From Streptomyces sp. WM6386 (lineage in GTDB: Bacteria > Actinomycetota > Actinomycetes > Streptomycetales > Streptomycetaceae), in the NCBI RefSeq assembly GCF_000972385.1, contig NZ_JXTE01000041.1, positions 1-64,000 on the forward strand: a stretch of DNA of 64,000 nt, given 5' to 3'. The first letter of the stretch is position 1. The number at the start of each line of letters is the position of its first letter. Position numbers and translations under genes: made by a program. Shown in pieces: positions 23,577 through 32,853 of this stretch. A model generated the notes under the pieces. That model was not told where the DNA came from. It did no database searches and saw only the letters and a program-made list of their open reading frames with translations.

Positions 23577-25454
23577 TTGACCGACATCATCGAGAGGATC
23601 ACGGAGAGCGACAAGGGGGAGCAGGAGGCGGTGCCGGGCGAACTGGCGCCGTATGTCGCGCCGTTGCCCGTCCCGCCCGTCCTGCGGCCCGCCACCGGCG
23701 ACGCGCTGCGTGAGACGGAGATCGCCCTGCAGCCGACCTGGGTCCGGCTGCACCCGCAACTGCCGCCGACCCTGATGTGGGGGTACGAGGGCCTGGTGCC
23801 CGGCCCCACCATCGAGGTGCGGCGCGGACAGCGGCTCCGCATCGCCTGGACCAACCGCGTTCCCAAGGGCAGCGAATACCCGGTCACCGCCGTCGAGGTA
23901 CCGGTCCGCCCGGCGGGCACCCCGCCCGCCACCACCGAGCCCGGCCGCGACGGCGTCAAGCCCGACGAGGACGTGGCCGCCCTGCCCGCCTGGTCGGTGA
24001 CCCATCTGCACGGCGCCCAGACGGGGGGCGGCAATGACGGCTGGACGGACAACGCCGTGGGTTTCGGCGACGCCCAGCTCTCCGAGTACCCGAACGACCA
24101 CCAGGCGGTCCAGTGGTGGTACCACGACCACGCCATGAACATCACGCGGTGGAACGTGATGGCGGGCCTGTACGGCACCTACCTGGTCCGTGACGAGGAG
24201 GAGGACGCCCTCCATCTCCCCTACGGGGAGCGGGAGATCCCGCTCCTGCTCGCCGACCGCAACCTCGACACCGACGAGGACGGTCTTCTCAACGGCCGGC
24301 TGCTGCACAAGACGATCGTGGTGAACCCGTCTCACCCGGAGACGGGCAAGCCGGTCACGACACCGTTCCTCGGCCCGTACACCACGGTCAACGGCCGCAT
24401 CTGGCCGTACGCCGACGTGGACGACGCCTGGTACCGCTTCCGCCTGGTGAACGCGTCGAACGCGCGCATCTACGACCTGGTCCTGGTGGACGAGGACGAC
24501 CATCCGGTGCCGGGCGTCGTGCATCAGATCGGCAGCGACGGCGGGCTGTTGCCGCGGCCCGTGCCGATCGACTTCGACGGGGCGCTGCCCACCCTGACCG
24601 CCGCCCCGGCGGAGCGCTTCGACCTGCTCGTCGACTTCCGTGGTCTCGCGGGCCGCAGGCTCCGTCTGGTCAACAAGGGTCCCAACCAGCCTGTGGGCGT
24701 GCCCGACCCGGTGGGCAATGTGCGCTACCCGGCGGTCATGGAGTTCCGGATCCGTGAGTCCTGCGAGACCGACACCTTCGAGCTGCCCGAGATGCTCTCG
24801 GGTTCCTTCCGCCGGATGACGCACGACGTGGCGCACGGCCACCGGCTGATCGTGCTCACTCCGCCCGGCACCAAGGGCGGCGGCGGACACCCGGAGATCT
24901 GGGAGATGGCCGAGGTCGAGGACGCGAGCGGCATCCAGTTCCCCGCCGAGGGCATCATCCAGGTCACCGGTCCGGACGGCACCACGAAGACCTACCGGCG
25001 CACGGCCCGGACCTTCAACGACGGCCTGGGGTTCACCATCGCCGAGGGCAGCCACGAGCAGTGGAGCTTCCTCAACCTCGCGCCGATTCCGCACCCGATG
25101 CACATCCACCTGGCCGACTTCCAGGCGCTCGGACGGGACCCGTACGTGGTGACGGGCTTCGACCAGGCGGTGGGCGGCACCCGCACACCGATCGCGTACG
25201 ACCCGACCAGGACGATTCCACTGGGACCCAACGAACTGGGCTACAAGGACGTCTACCGGGTCCCCGGCAACCAGATGCTGCGCATCATGGGCAGGTTCGA
25301 CGGGGCGTACGGCCGGTTCATGTACCACTGCCACTTCCTGGAGCACGAGGACATGGGCATGATGCGGCCCTTCGTCGTCATGCCGCCCGAGGCGCTGAAG
25401 TTCGACCACGGCGGCGGCCACCACGGCGGGCACGGGGAGGGTCACACGGGCTGA
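23577..25454 (+). CDS. multicopper oxidase (CotA / phenoxazinone-synthase-like)
   Basis: 625 aa from TTG 23577, which has GGGGG about 9 nt upstream; earlier in-frame codons lack coding bias. Three cupredoxin domains with all four copper motifs: HLHG (H143/H145), WYHDHAMN (H183/H185), HPMHIHL and [13 protein letters not shown], the last carrying the type-1 copper Cys neighbours and a Met axial ligand. The size and motif order resemble CotA laccase, bilirubin oxidase and phenoxazinone synthase. No signal peptide, so cytosolic or surface-associated on lysis or spores. Ends with a His/Gly-rich tail ([13 protein letters not shown]) that could bind copper. The 3' end overlaps the convergent glutaminase-like gene by 13 bp. 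Confidence 0.92.
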   Translation: MTDIIERITESDKGEQEAVPGELAPYVAPLPVPPVLRPATGDALRETEIALQPTWVRLHPQLPPTLMWGYEGLVPGPTIEVRRGQRLRIAWTNRVPKGSEYPVTAVEVPVRPAGTPPATTEPGRDGVKPDEDVAALPAWSVTHLHGAQTGGGNDGWTDNAVGFGDAQLSEYPNDHQAVQWWYHDHAMNITRWNVMAGLYGTYLVRDEEEDALHLPYGEREIPLLLADRNLDTDEDGLLNGRLLHKTIVVNPSHPETGKPVTTPFLGPYTTVNGRIWPYADVDDAWYRFRLVNASNARIYDLVLVDEDDHPVPGVVHQIGSDGGLLPRPVPIDFDGALPTLTAAPAERFDLLVDFRGLAGRRLRLVNKGPNQPVGVPDPVGNVRYPAVMEFRIRESCETDTFELPEMLSGSFRRMTHDVAHGHRLIVLTPPGTKGGGGHPEIWEMAEVEDASGIQFPAEGIIQVTGPDGTTKTYRRTARTFNDGLGFTIAEGSHEQWSFLNLAPIPHPMHIHLADFQALGRDPYVVTGFDQAVGGTRTPIAYDPTRTIPLGPNELGYKDVYRVPGNQMLRIMGRFDGAYGRFMYHCHFLEHEDMGMMRPFVVMPPEALKFDHGGGHHGGHGEGHTG

Positions 25455-26176
25455 CCCCGGTGCAGCACGGCGTGCTCCACCGCGGCTCGCGCCAGCGCCC
25501 GGACCATCGGGTGCGGGCGCGAGCCGTCGCCGGCCAGCTCGGGCTGGAACAGCGAGGCCAGGAAGAAGGGGTGGCCCGGCAGTTCGGCGATCCGGACGTG
25601 TCCGTCCTCGTCGTACCCGGAGAAGCGCAGCCCGTGCGCGCGCAGCGTGTCGAGGTGGCGGGACGCGCCGTAGGCGCAGAAGTAGCGCTCGACCGTGCGT
25701 TCCGATCCGATCACGGACTGGGCGAGCGAGCCCGGCTCGATGGTGACCACGCCCTCGTGGCCGACGAGGGAACAGGCCAGCGGCTCGATGAGCAGGTCCT
25801 CGGCGTCGGGGTCGGTCTCGGCGTGCGCCACGCGCGCGAGGCCGCACACATCACGGGCGTACTCCAGCAGCGCATGCTGGAACCCGGCGCACGTACCGAG
25901 GAACGGAATGCCCTCCACGCGCGCGGTGCGGATCGCCGCGAGCACGCCCTCCTCGCTGCGGTACGGGCTGCCCGGCACCACCCACACCGCGTCGAACCCG
26001 CTGACGGCGCCCTCCGCCTCGGCGTCCTCGGACGGGATCCAGTAGGCGTCGAGCACGAGCCGGTCGCGTTCGGCGAGGGAGTCCATCAGAAGGGGGATGC
26101 GGGTGTGGGACACGACGCTGGGGGAGCGGTCGCCGACCAGGGCGATCCGGGCGGTCACGGTTGCGGAGTTCGTCAT
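25442..26176 (-). CDS. class-I glutamine amidotransferase-like protein (CTP synthase C-terminal-related)
   Basis: 244 aa, a free-standing domain related to the glutaminase half of CTP synthase. The nucleophile elbow GTCAGFQ (C96) is intact. The usual HPE catalytic pair reads [13 protein letters not shown], so the expected His is Gln211 while Glu213 is kept. I recall a family named CTP-synthase C-terminal-related (seleno)protein with this layout. Ammonia production from glutamine is therefore doubtful. Divergent from a LysR regulator with an 86-bp shared promoter region containing a LysR-type dyad. The 3' end overlaps the multicopper oxidase gene by 13 bp. Confidence 0.82.
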   Translation of the reverse strand: MTNSATVTARIALVGDRSPSVVSHTRIPLLMDSLAERDRLVLDAYWIPSEDAEAEGAVSGFDAVWVVPGSPYRSEEGVLAAIRTARVEGIPFLGTCAGFQHALLEYARDVCGLARVAHAETDPDAEDLLIEPLACSLVGHEGVVTIEPGSLAQSVIGSERTVERYFCAYGASRHLDTLRAHGLRFSGYDEDGHVRIAELPGHPFFLASLFQPELAGDGSRPHPMVRALARAAVEHAVLHRGQPV

Positions 26177-26221
26177 GCCCTCATCCTGGGCGCGGCCGCC
26201 GGATCGCGTCCAACGATGATT

Positions 26222-26242
26222 TCTGCACTCCCGATAAGCAGA
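26222..26242. promoter_or_regulatory. candidate LysR operator TCTGC-N11-GCAGA
   Basis: Perfect 5-bp arms separated by 11 bp in the 86-bp gap between the divergent glutaminase-like and lysR genes, ending 20 bp before the LysR ATG. Size and placement fit a LysR recognition site that also autoregulates. Confidence 0.5.
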
Positions 26243-26262
26243 GCTGATGCGACCCTGGACGC

Positions 26263-27123
26263 ATGGACCCGCACCTCCTGCGCACCTATGTCACCGTCGC
26301 CCGCCTCGCCTCCTTCTCCGAGGCCGCCCGCGAGCTGGGCTACACCCAGTCGGCCGTGTCCCAGCACATCCAGGCCCTCGAACAGGACCTGGGCGCCCCG
26401 CTGCTGACCCGCCGTCCCGTCCTGCCCACGGCGGCCGGCGAGCGGCTCCTCGAACACGCGGGCCCACTGCTGCTGCGTCTGGACGCGGCCCGCGCGGACG
26501 TCGTACGGATGGCTGCCGCGCCCGAGCACGGGCTGGTCCTCGCCGCCGCCCCGACCGCGCTCGGGCCCCATGTCCTGGCCGCGCTTCCGGCCGCGGGTGT
26601 GACCCTGCGGGTGCTCGCCCGCGAGGCTGTTCCCGCGGCCGTCGCCACCGGTACGGCGGACCTGGGCCTGGTCGACGGCCTGGCCGCCCCCAGCGACCCG
26701 CTGCGGCTGCCCGACGTGGCGCCGCTGACCACGCGCGGCGCCGGCGAGGAGCCCGTGTGCGTGCTGCTGCCCGACGCGCATCCGCTCGCGCGCCGCCCCG
26801 GCCTGCGCCTCGCCGACCTCGCCGACGCCCGCTGGCTGGACGCACCCGACGCCGGCCTGCCCCTGACCCACCTCCGCGCGGCGAACGGCGGCCACGGGTT
26901 CCGCCCCGCACTGCGCTACGACGGCACGGACGTTCGTACCCTCACCGCCCTGGCCACGGCGGGGCGAGGCCTGACCCTGCTGCCCCGCTCGGCGGCGACG
27001 GGAATTCCCGGCACGGTCGCGGTTCCGGTCACGGAGCCGCGAGTCGTCCATCGCACAGAACTGGTCCACGCGGGGGTGCTGCGGGGAGCGGCGGCGGCGC
27101 TGGCGGACGTGCTGACCGGTTGA
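26263..27123 (+). CDS. LysR-family transcriptional regulator
   Basis: 286 aa. The N-terminal winged helix-turn-helix is canonical (LRTYVTVARLASFSEAARELGYTQSAVSQHIQALEQDLGAPLLTR). A LysR substrate-binding domain occupies about 90-285. It is divergently transcribed from the glutaminase-like gene and probably controls it through the dyad in their shared promoter region. The inducer is unknown. Confidence 0.92.
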   Translation: MDPHLLRTYVTVARLASFSEAARELGYTQSAVSQHIQALEQDLGAPLLTRRPVLPTAAGERLLEHAGPLLLRLDAARADVVRMAAAPEHGLVLAAAPTALGPHVLAALPAAGVTLRVLAREAVPAAVATGTADLGLVDGLAAPSDPLRLPDVAPLTTRGAGEEPVCVLLPDAHPLARRPGLRLADLADARWLDAPDAGLPLTHLRAANGGHGFRPALRYDGTDVRTLTALATAGRGLTLLPRSAATGIPGTVAVPVTEPRVVHRTELVHAGVLRGAAAALADVLTG

Positions 27124-27306
27124 GTTCGAACGTGCGCGTTGTCGATCGGCCCGAACATCCATGGCTTCCCGTTCTTGACCGCCAGTCAGTCTCACTCGTT
27201 CGTGGTTCGTCCGGCGCCGCCGTCCCGGGTAGAGCACCAGCCGGGAGCGACCCCGTTCCCCCACTGCCTCAAGGGCGTGGGCGGTGCCCCCAGCCGGAGG
27301 CAAGCC

Positions 27307-27891
27307 ATGGAACAGACCGCGTTGCGTCCGAAGCCGATGCCGGGCCAGGAGCCCGGCGGCGGCAGCAAACCCCGTGCGGCCCGGCACCCGCACGCCGCGC
27401 CCCGCCGTGCCCGAAAGCTGCGGACCCTGCTGCTCGCGCTGTTCGTCGGAGCGGTCCTGGTCCTGTCCGGCGTCGGCCTCGGCACGATCGGCGCCACGGT
27501 GATCGGCATGAGCAGACTCGCCGAGCTGCAGCGGCAGATGGAGCGGACCCCGCCCGTCTCGACCCGCTCCGCCCCGTCGTCGCCCTCGCCGTCCTCCGCG
27601 TCGCCCACCCTCGCGCCTGCCCCGCCCAGGGCCGCCCTCGGCGTGGAGGCCGTCGACGCCGAGAAGGCGGGCGCCGTGATCGTCGGCGTGCATGTGCCGG
27701 GCCCCGGCTTCGCGGCGGGCCTGGTGCGGGGCGACGTACTCCTCCAGGTCGGCAGGACGCGCGTCGACTCGGCCGCCGACCTCGCCCGAGCCGTGGCCGA
27801 CACCCGCCCCGGCAAGGAAGTCAAGCTGACGGTCCGTCACCAGAGCGGTGGTTACCAGCAGTTGACCGCCGTGCCCGGCATCGTCACATGA
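27307..27891 (+). CDS. single-pass membrane protein with extracytoplasmic PDZ domain
   Basis: 194 aa from ATG 27307 with GGAGG (27296-27300) at 6-nt spacing. A basic Pro-rich cytoplasmic N-terminus (1-37) leads to one membrane helix (about 39-63), a Ser/Pro-rich linker (80-110) and a PDZ domain (about 112-190; PGPGFAAGLVRGDVLLQVGRTRVDSAADLARAV). It has no protease domain, so it resembles a lone PDZ adaptor such as those of HtrA-like systems. Its 3' end overlaps the convergent phosphodiesterase gene by 8 bp. Confidence 0.82.
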   Translation: MEQTALRPKPMPGQEPGGGSKPRAARHPHAAPRRARKLRTLLLALFVGAVLVLSGVGLGTIGATVIGMSRLAELQRQMERTPPVSTRSAPSSPSPSSASPTLAPAPPRAALGVEAVDAEKAGAVIVGVHVPGPGFAAGLVRGDVLLQVGRTRVDSAADLARAVADTRPGKEVKLTVRHQSGGYQQLTAVPGIVT

Positions 27892-28627
27892 CCACCCGGA
27901 AGTGGCTGGTGAGCCGCCCCGCGTCGTCGAGGATGTGGAAGGCGAACCCGACCGGCGCGTCCCGGTCCGCGATCCGCTCGCCCTCCCAGGGCATCCGCAG
28001 CGTCCACGTCACCCCCGGGCCGACCACCAGCGGCCGCCCGGCGAAGGTGGTCGCGGCGGGCGTGTGGGCGTGACCGGTGATGATCCCGGCGATCTCGGGG
28101 CGGCGTTCGAGCAGCGCGGCCAGCCGGTCGGGCTCCCGCAACGGGTACGAGTCCGGCAGCGGGTGGTGCAGCGCCACCGGGGGGTGGTGGAAGGCGAGCA
28201 GCGCGCGCCGTTCCTGGCCCAGCCCGTCCAGCGTCGCCTCGATCCAGTCGTACGTCTCCTCCTCCAGGGCCCCTTCGTCCTTCCCCGGGATGCTGGAGTC
28301 GCACATCAGCACCGCGGCGTCGTCGAAGAGGCGCACACTGTTGACCGGACCGTCCGCCGCCGGCAGGCCCAGCAGGGCCTTGCGGTACGGGGCGCGGCTG
28401 TCGTGGTTGCCCGGGCAGGTCAGCACCGGGAACGGTGCGTCGCCCAGGATCCGCGCGACCTCCTCGTACTCCGCCTCCGCGCCGTGGTCCGCGATGTCCC
28501 CCGTCACCAGCAGGGCGTCCACCCGCCCCGGCAGGTCCCACAGCCGGTCGCGCACCCGCTGCGCGCGCTCCGTGGCCCGTTCGCTTTTGTCCAGATGCAG
28601 ATCGCTGATGTGCGCGAGTACGAGCAC
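27884..28627 (-). CDS. calcineurin-like metallophosphoesterase (CpdA-type cyclic nucleotide phosphodiesterase group)
   Basis: 247 aa. All five metal motifs are present: DLH (HISDLHLD, 7-13), GDIADHG (43-49), GNHD (73-76), HHPP (about 151-154) and GHAHT (about 190-194). The length and spacing fit the CpdA group, which hydrolyses 3',5'-cAMP, but other phosphodiesters are possible. Cytosolic. The 5' flank contains two perfect dyads (28646-28694), suggesting tight repression or activation. Confidence 0.85.
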   Translation of the reverse strand: MLVLAHISDLHLDKSERATERAQRVRDRLWDLPGRVDALLVTGDIADHGAEAEYEEVARILGDAPFPVLTCPGNHDSRAPYRKALLGLPAADGPVNSVRLFDDAAVLMCDSSIPGKDEGALEEETYDWIEATLDGLGQERRALLAFHHPPVALHHPLPDSYPLREPDRLAALLERRPEIAGIITGHAHTPAATTFAGRPLVVGPGVTWTLRMPWEGERIADRDAPVGFAFHILDDAGRLTSHFRVVM

Positions 28628-28645
28628 GGTCGGATGCCTCCCCTG

Positions 28646-28694
28646 AGATCGACCTTAATGGCGTATGTCGATCTAAGCATTAGGGCTAATGCTT
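28646..28694. promoter_or_regulatory. two adjacent perfect dyads upstream of the phosphodiesterase gene
   Basis: First dyad: AGATCGAC (28646-28653) with GTCGATCT (28667-28674), 8-bp arms and a 13-bp spacer. Second: AAGCATTAG-GG-CTAATGCTT (28675-28694), 9-bp arms, AT-rich and directly abutting the first. The whole block sits 19-67 bp before the phosphodiesterase start, in its promoter. Confidence 0.6.
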
Positions 28695-28813
28695 GAGCAA
28701 TGCGTAACCGTTAAGTCGGAAAACGCCGCGAACCGGCTCGCGCGGCCCCCGCTGTCCGGGCAGGATGCTGCCCGTAGCCCCCGTTGTCCCTTTGTCCGCC
28801 CAGGGAGGCCCGG

Positions 28814-29941
28814 ATGACCGGCCGTACGCTCGCGCCCTTCACCGCCGACGACTACCGGGCCCGCATGGAGCGCGCCGCCCGGGCTGCCGCCGACGCCTCA
28901 CTCGCCGGACTCCTCGTGGCACCCGGCCCGGACCTGGTCTGGCTCACCGGCTACACCCCGACCGCGATCACCGAACGGCTCACCCTGCTGGTCCTCGCCG
29001 CCGGCCAGGACCCCGTCCTCGTCGTCCCCACCCTGGAGGCCCCGGACGCCGCCCACGCCACCGGCGCGTCCGCGCTGACCCTGCGCGACTGGACCGACGG
29101 CAAGGACCCCTACGCCGCCACCGCCGCCCTCCTGGACTCCGGCGGCCGGTTCGGCATCAGCGACAACGCCTGGGCGATGCACCTGCTGGGCCTGCAGACG
29201 GCGCTCCCCGGCACCTCGTACGCCTCCCTCACCCACGCCCTGCCGATGCTGCGGGCCGTCAAGGACGCGGCGGAGCTGGAGCTGTTGGCGGCCGCGGGAG
29301 CAGCCGCTGACGCAACGTTCGAGGAGATCCGGAAGGTTCCCTTCGGCGGCCGCCGGGAGTCCGAGGTCGCCGCAGACCTCGCCGGTCTGCTGCGCCGCTT
29401 CGGGCACTCCCAGGTCGACTTCACCATCGTCGCCTCGGGCCCGAACGGCGCCAACCCGCACCATGAGGTCGGCGACCGGGTCATCGAGCGCGGCGACATG
29501 GTCGTCCTCGACTTCGGCGGCCTCAAGGACGGCTACGGCTCCGACACCTCCCGCACCGTCCACGTCGGCGAACCCACCGACGAGGAACGCCGGGTCCACG
29601 ACCTCGTGCGCGAGGCCCAGGAGGCCGGCTTCCGCGCGGTACGCCCCGGCGTCGCCTGCCAGGACGTCGACCGGGCGGCCCGCAGGGTCATCGCCGACGC
29701 CGGGTACGGCGAGTACTTCATCCACCGCACCGGCCACGGCATCGGCGTCACCACGCACGAACCGCCGTACATGATCGAGGGCGAACAGCAGCCCCTCGTC
29801 CCCGGCATGTGCTTCTCCGTCGAGCCCGGCGTCTATCTGCCGGGACGCTTCGGGGTGCGCATCGAGGACATCGTCACGGTCACCGAGGGCGGCGGCCGCC
29901 GCCTCAACGACACGACCCGCGACATGGTCATAGTGGACTGA
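28814..29941 (+). CDS. M24 family Xaa-Pro aminopeptidase
   Basis: 375 aa from ATG 28814 with GGGAGG 5 nt upstream. An N-terminal creatinase-like domain (about 1-140) is followed by the pita-bread M24 catalytic domain. The five dinuclear metal ligands are visible: VVLDFGG (Asp), GYGSDTSRT (Asp), HRTGHGIG (His), FSVEPGVY (Glu) and VRIEDIV (Glu). Cleaves the N-terminal residue before proline; cytosolic peptide turnover. Divergent from the phosphodiesterase gene and followed 48 bp later by the APH-fold gene on the same strand. Confidence 0.93.
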   Translation: MTGRTLAPFTADDYRARMERAARAAADASLAGLLVAPGPDLVWLTGYTPTAITERLTLLVLAAGQDPVLVVPTLEAPDAAHATGASALTLRDWTDGKDPYAATAALLDSGGRFGISDNAWAMHLLGLQTALPGTSYASLTHALPMLRAVKDAAELELLAAAGAAADATFEEIRKVPFGGRRESEVAADLAGLLRRFGHSQVDFTIVASGPNGANPHHEVGDRVIERGDMVVLDFGGLKDGYGSDTSRTVHVGEPTDEERRVHDLVREAQEAGFRAVRPGVACQDVDRAARRVIADAGYGEYFIHRTGHGIGVTTHEPPYMIEGEQQPLVPGMCFSVEPGVYLPGRFGVRIEDIVTVTEGGGRRLNDTTRDMVIVD

Positions 29942-29989
29942 GCAGCCATCAGGAGCCCCAGCACACCCCCCGAGTGACTACGGCGCGAC

Positions 29990-30925
29990 ATGACCCAGGC
30001 ACCGACACCCACCGCGGACACCGTCCGCCGGCTGGTCCGTTCCCTCCTCAAGGACGCATCGAGCGGCGCCGGACCCGACGTCCGGCCCGTCGCCGAGAGC
30101 GCCGAGCCCGCCACCTGGTGGGTCGGCACCCGCCATGTGCTGCGCCTGGCCCCCGACCGCGAGGCCGCCCTGCGCCAGCGCCGCGAACTGCGGCTGCGCG
30201 ACCTCGTCCGACCGCACGTCCCGGCCGCCGTCCCGACGAGCGTGGCCCACGGCGAGTGGACACCAGGGCTGACCTACACGCTCGACGCCCTGCTCCCCGG
30301 CGGCTCGGCGCGCGAGCACGACGTCTCAGCCGTCGGTGAGGCCGACCTGGCCGCGCTGCTCACCGGTCTGCGCGAGGTGCCCGCCCGCCAGGCCGAGACC
30401 CTCGGGGTTCCGCGCACCGCCCCGCGCTCCCTGGAGGCACTGCGGCGAGCCGCCGAACGCACGGCCCGATCCCTCGCCGCCGCCGACGAGTTCGACGCGG
30501 GCCGCCTCCACCAGCTCACCTCGGCGGCCGCCGTCCAGCTCGCCGCCCAGCCCGGCACGTCCGTCCTCGTCCACCACGGGCTCACCGGCGACCACCTCGT
30601 GGTCAGCGCCGACGGCCGGGTACGCGGTGTGCTCGGCTGGGCCGAGGCGATCGTCGGCGACCCCGCCGAGGACATCGCCGGGCTCGCCCTCGCCGTCGGA
30701 TCCCCCGCCGCCGTCCGCGCCGCCACCCTCGCGGGCTACGGCGCCCGCCCCTGCCTGCGCGGCCTGTGGCTCGCCCGCTGCGACGCGGTCGTCCGCCTCG
30801 CAGAACGCCTGGAGGGCCGCGGCGACACGCCGCTCCCGGAGCTACGGGTGCAGCTCCGGCACGCCTGGGAGGCGATCCTGCTGGAGCGGGTGACGGAGCT
30901 GCGGGAGGGCGAAGAGGAGGAGTAG
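29990..30925 (+). CDS. APH-fold protein with degenerate active site (probable pseudokinase)
   Basis: 311 aa with the aminoglycoside/choline-kinase fold. The catalytic loop that should read VHGDLHPGNLLV is VHHGLTGDHLVV: the catalytic Asp aligns with Gly and the metal Asn with His. The magnesium motif GVIDW reads GVLGW, again losing the Asp. The following GDPAEDIAGLAL segment is normal. I therefore infer a non-catalytic binding or regulatory protein, although the distant Asp in GDHL could in principle substitute. Lies 48 bp behind the M24 peptidase gene, probably in its operon. Confidence 0.78.
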   Translation: MTQAPTPTADTVRRLVRSLLKDASSGAGPDVRPVAESAEPATWWVGTRHVLRLAPDREAALRQRRELRLRDLVRPHVPAAVPTSVAHGEWTPGLTYTLDALLPGGSAREHDVSAVGEADLAALLTGLREVPARQAETLGVPRTAPRSLEALRRAAERTARSLAAADEFDAGRLHQLTSAAAVQLAAQPGTSVLVHHGLTGDHLVVSADGRVRGVLGWAEAIVGDPAEDIAGLALAVGSPAAVRAATLAGYGARPCLRGLWLARCDAVVRLAERLEGRGDTPLPELRVQLRHAWEAILLERVTELREGEEEE

Positions 30926-30926
30926 C

Positions 30927-31109
30927 CGCGCCGGGCTTCTCACCCGCGCCGGATCACTGACCCCCACCCGCGCCGGGCCCCTCACACGCGCCGGATCACT
31001 GACTCCCACCCGCGCCGGGCCCCTCACACGCGCCGGATCACTGACTCCCACCCGCGCCGGGCCCCTCACACGCGCCGGGCCACTGACCCTCACCCGTGCC
31101 GGGCCCCTC
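30927..31109. repeat. 42-bp tandem repeat array filling a convergent intergenic gap
   Basis: About 4.3 copies of a 42-bp unit; GGATCACTGA (or GGGCCACTGA in the last copy) recurs at 30951, 30993, 31035 and 31077. Each unit is itself two related ~21-bp halves (CGCGCCGGATCACTGAC and CGCGCCGGGCCCCTCAC). It occupies the entire space between the APH-fold stop and the treZ stop. It may serve as a transcriptional barrier; no U-rich terminator was found there. Confidence 0.88.
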
Positions 31110-32853
31110 ACTCCTGAAGAAGCACCACGCACGACTCCCCGGGCACATGCAGCACCCCGTCCGCCCCCGGCCCCTCCACGGGCTCCCAGGCGGCCAGTAC
31201 ACGCGCCTGACGCGGCCCCAGAGGGATCGCGGCGGGTTCCTTGGCCAGATTCACCGCCACCCGCACGTCCCCGCGCCGGAAGGCCAGCCAGCGCCCCCGC
31301 TCGTCGTACGCCACCTTCGTGTCGGCGAGGTCCGGGTCGGTGAGGTCGGCCTGTTCGTGGCGCAGCGCGAGGAGCCGGCGGTACCAGTCCAGTACGCGCG
31401 CGTGGGGCTCGCGTGCGGGCTCGGACCAGTCGAGGCAGGAGCGGTCCCGGGTCGCCGGGTCCTGCGGATCGGGCACGTCCTCCTCCTTCCAGCCGTGCTC
31501 GGCGAACTCCCGCCGCCTGCCCCGCCGTACGGCCTCCGCCAGCTCGGGATCGGTGTGGTCGGTGAAGAACTGCCAGGGCGTCCCCGCCGCCCACTCCTCG
31601 CCCATGAACAGCATCGGCGTGAACGGAGCGGTCAGCGTCAGTGCCGCCGCGCACGCCAGCAGACCGGGGGAGAGGGACGCCGAGAGGCGGTCGCCCTGGG
31701 CGCGGTTGCCCACCTGGTCGTGGGTCTGGCCGTAGCCGAGCAGACGGTGCGCGGCCACCCGTGAACGGTCCAGCGGACGCCCGTGCCGGCGGCCCCGGAA
31801 ACTCGAGTACGTGCCGTCGTGGAAGTACCCGCCGGTGAGCGTCTTCGCCAGCGCGGCGAGGGGGGCGCGGCCGAAGTCGGCGTAATAGCCCTGGGACTCG
31901 TTGGTCAGCGCGGAGTGCAGGCAGTGGTGGAAGTCGTCGTTCCACTGCGCGTGCAGCCCGAATCCGCCCTGAACGCGGGAGGTGATCAGCCGCGGGTCGT
32001 TCAGGTCGGACTCGGCGATCAGGAACAGCGGCCGGCCCGACTCGGCGGCGAGCGTGTCCACCGCCGTCGACAGTTCCTCCAGGAAGTGCAACGCGCGCGT
32101 GTCCGCCAGCGCGTGCACCGCGTCCAGGCGCAGCCCGTCGATCCGGTAGTCCCGCAGCCACGCCAGCGCACTGCCGAGCAGATACGCCCGCACCTCGTCC
32201 GACCCGGGCGCGTCCAGATTCACCGCGGAACCCCACGGTGTGTGGTGGGTGTCCGTGAAGTACGGCCCGAACGCGGGCAGGTAATTGCCCGACGGCCCCA
32301 GATGGTTGTGTACGACGTCCAGGACCACCCCGAGACCGAGCTCGTGAGCCCGGTCGACGAACCGTTTCAGCCCCTCGGGCCCGCCGTACGGCTCGTGCAC
32401 GGCCCACAGCGAGACGCCCTCGTACCCCCAACCGTGCCGGCCGGGGAAGGGGCACAGGGGCATCAACTCGACGTGGGTGACGCCCAGTTCGACGAGATGC
32501 CCGAGGCGCTCGGCGGCCGCCTCCAGGGTGCCGTCACGCGTGTACGTGCCCACATGCAGCTCGTACAGGACCGCGCCCGGCAGCGGCCGTCCGGCCCACT
32601 CCGTGTGCCAGGTGTACCTCCCCTGGTCGACGACCGCACTCAACCCGTCCGGGCCGTCCGGCTGGCGGCGCGAGCGCGGGTCCGGCAGCACGGGGCCGTC
32701 GTCCAGTGCGAAGCCGTACCGGGAGCCGTCCCGCGCCTGCGCCTCACCTCGCCACCATCCGGTCCGTTCCGGATCGCGCTCCAACGCGCGCGTGGCGCCG
32801 TCGCACCGGAGCGTCACACGGTCGGCCTGCGGTGCCCACACCTCGAACTGCAC
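31108..32853 (-). CDS. treZ: malto-oligosyltrehalose trehalohydrolase
   Basis: 581 aa, starting GTG 32853 (MQFEVWAPQADRVTL) with AGGGG about 8 nt upstream. N-terminal CBM48-like domain (1-90) and GH13 barrel: VHNHLGPSGNYLPAFGPYF, DGLRLDAVHAL (nucleophile Asp), LIAESDLNDPR (acid/base Glu) and the TreZ-specific THDQVGNRAQGDR (transition-state Asp). It releases trehalose from maltooligosyl-trehalose made by TreY. The partner treY lies 4.3 kb away on the same strand, separated by four unrelated genes. Cytosolic. Confidence 0.96.
   Translation of the reverse strand: MQFEVWAPQADRVTLRCDGATRALERDPERTGWWRGEAQARDGSRYGFALDDGPVLPDPRSRRQPDGPDGLSAVVDQGRYTWHTEWAGRPLPGAVLYELHVGTYTRDGTLEAAAERLGHLVELGVTHVELMPLCPFPGRHGWGYEGVSLWAVHEPYGGPEGLKRFVDRAHELGLGVVLDVVHNHLGPSGNYLPAFGPYFTDTHHTPWGSAVNLDAPGSDEVRAYLLGSALAWLRDYRIDGLRLDAVHALADTRALHFLEELSTAVDTLAAESGRPLFLIAESDLNDPRLITSRVQGGFGLHAQWNDDFHHCLHSALTNESQGYYADFGRAPLAALAKTLTGGYFHDGTYSSFRGRRHGRPLDRSRVAAHRLLGYGQTHDQVGNRAQGDRLSASLSPGLLACAAALTLTAPFTPMLFMGEEWAAGTPWQFFTDHTDPELAEAVRRGRRREFAEHGWKEEDVPDPQDPATRDRSCLDWSEPAREPHARVLDWYRRLLALRHEQADLTDPDLADTKVAYDERGRWLAFRRGDVRVAVNLAKEPAAIPLGPRQARVLAAWEPVEGPGADGVLHVPGESCVVLLQE

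Noticed and set aside
30842..31107. Minus-strand frame over the 42-bp array giving Val-Ser-Asp-Pro-Ala-Arg repeats
   Set aside because: It is out of frame with treZ and starts inside treZ; the in-phase repeats only reflect a 42-bp period. treZ ends normally at 31108.
30927..31109. CRISPR array
   Set aside because: Repeats are contiguous without unique spacers, and no cas genes are present. The same applies to the 64-bp array at 7295-7486.
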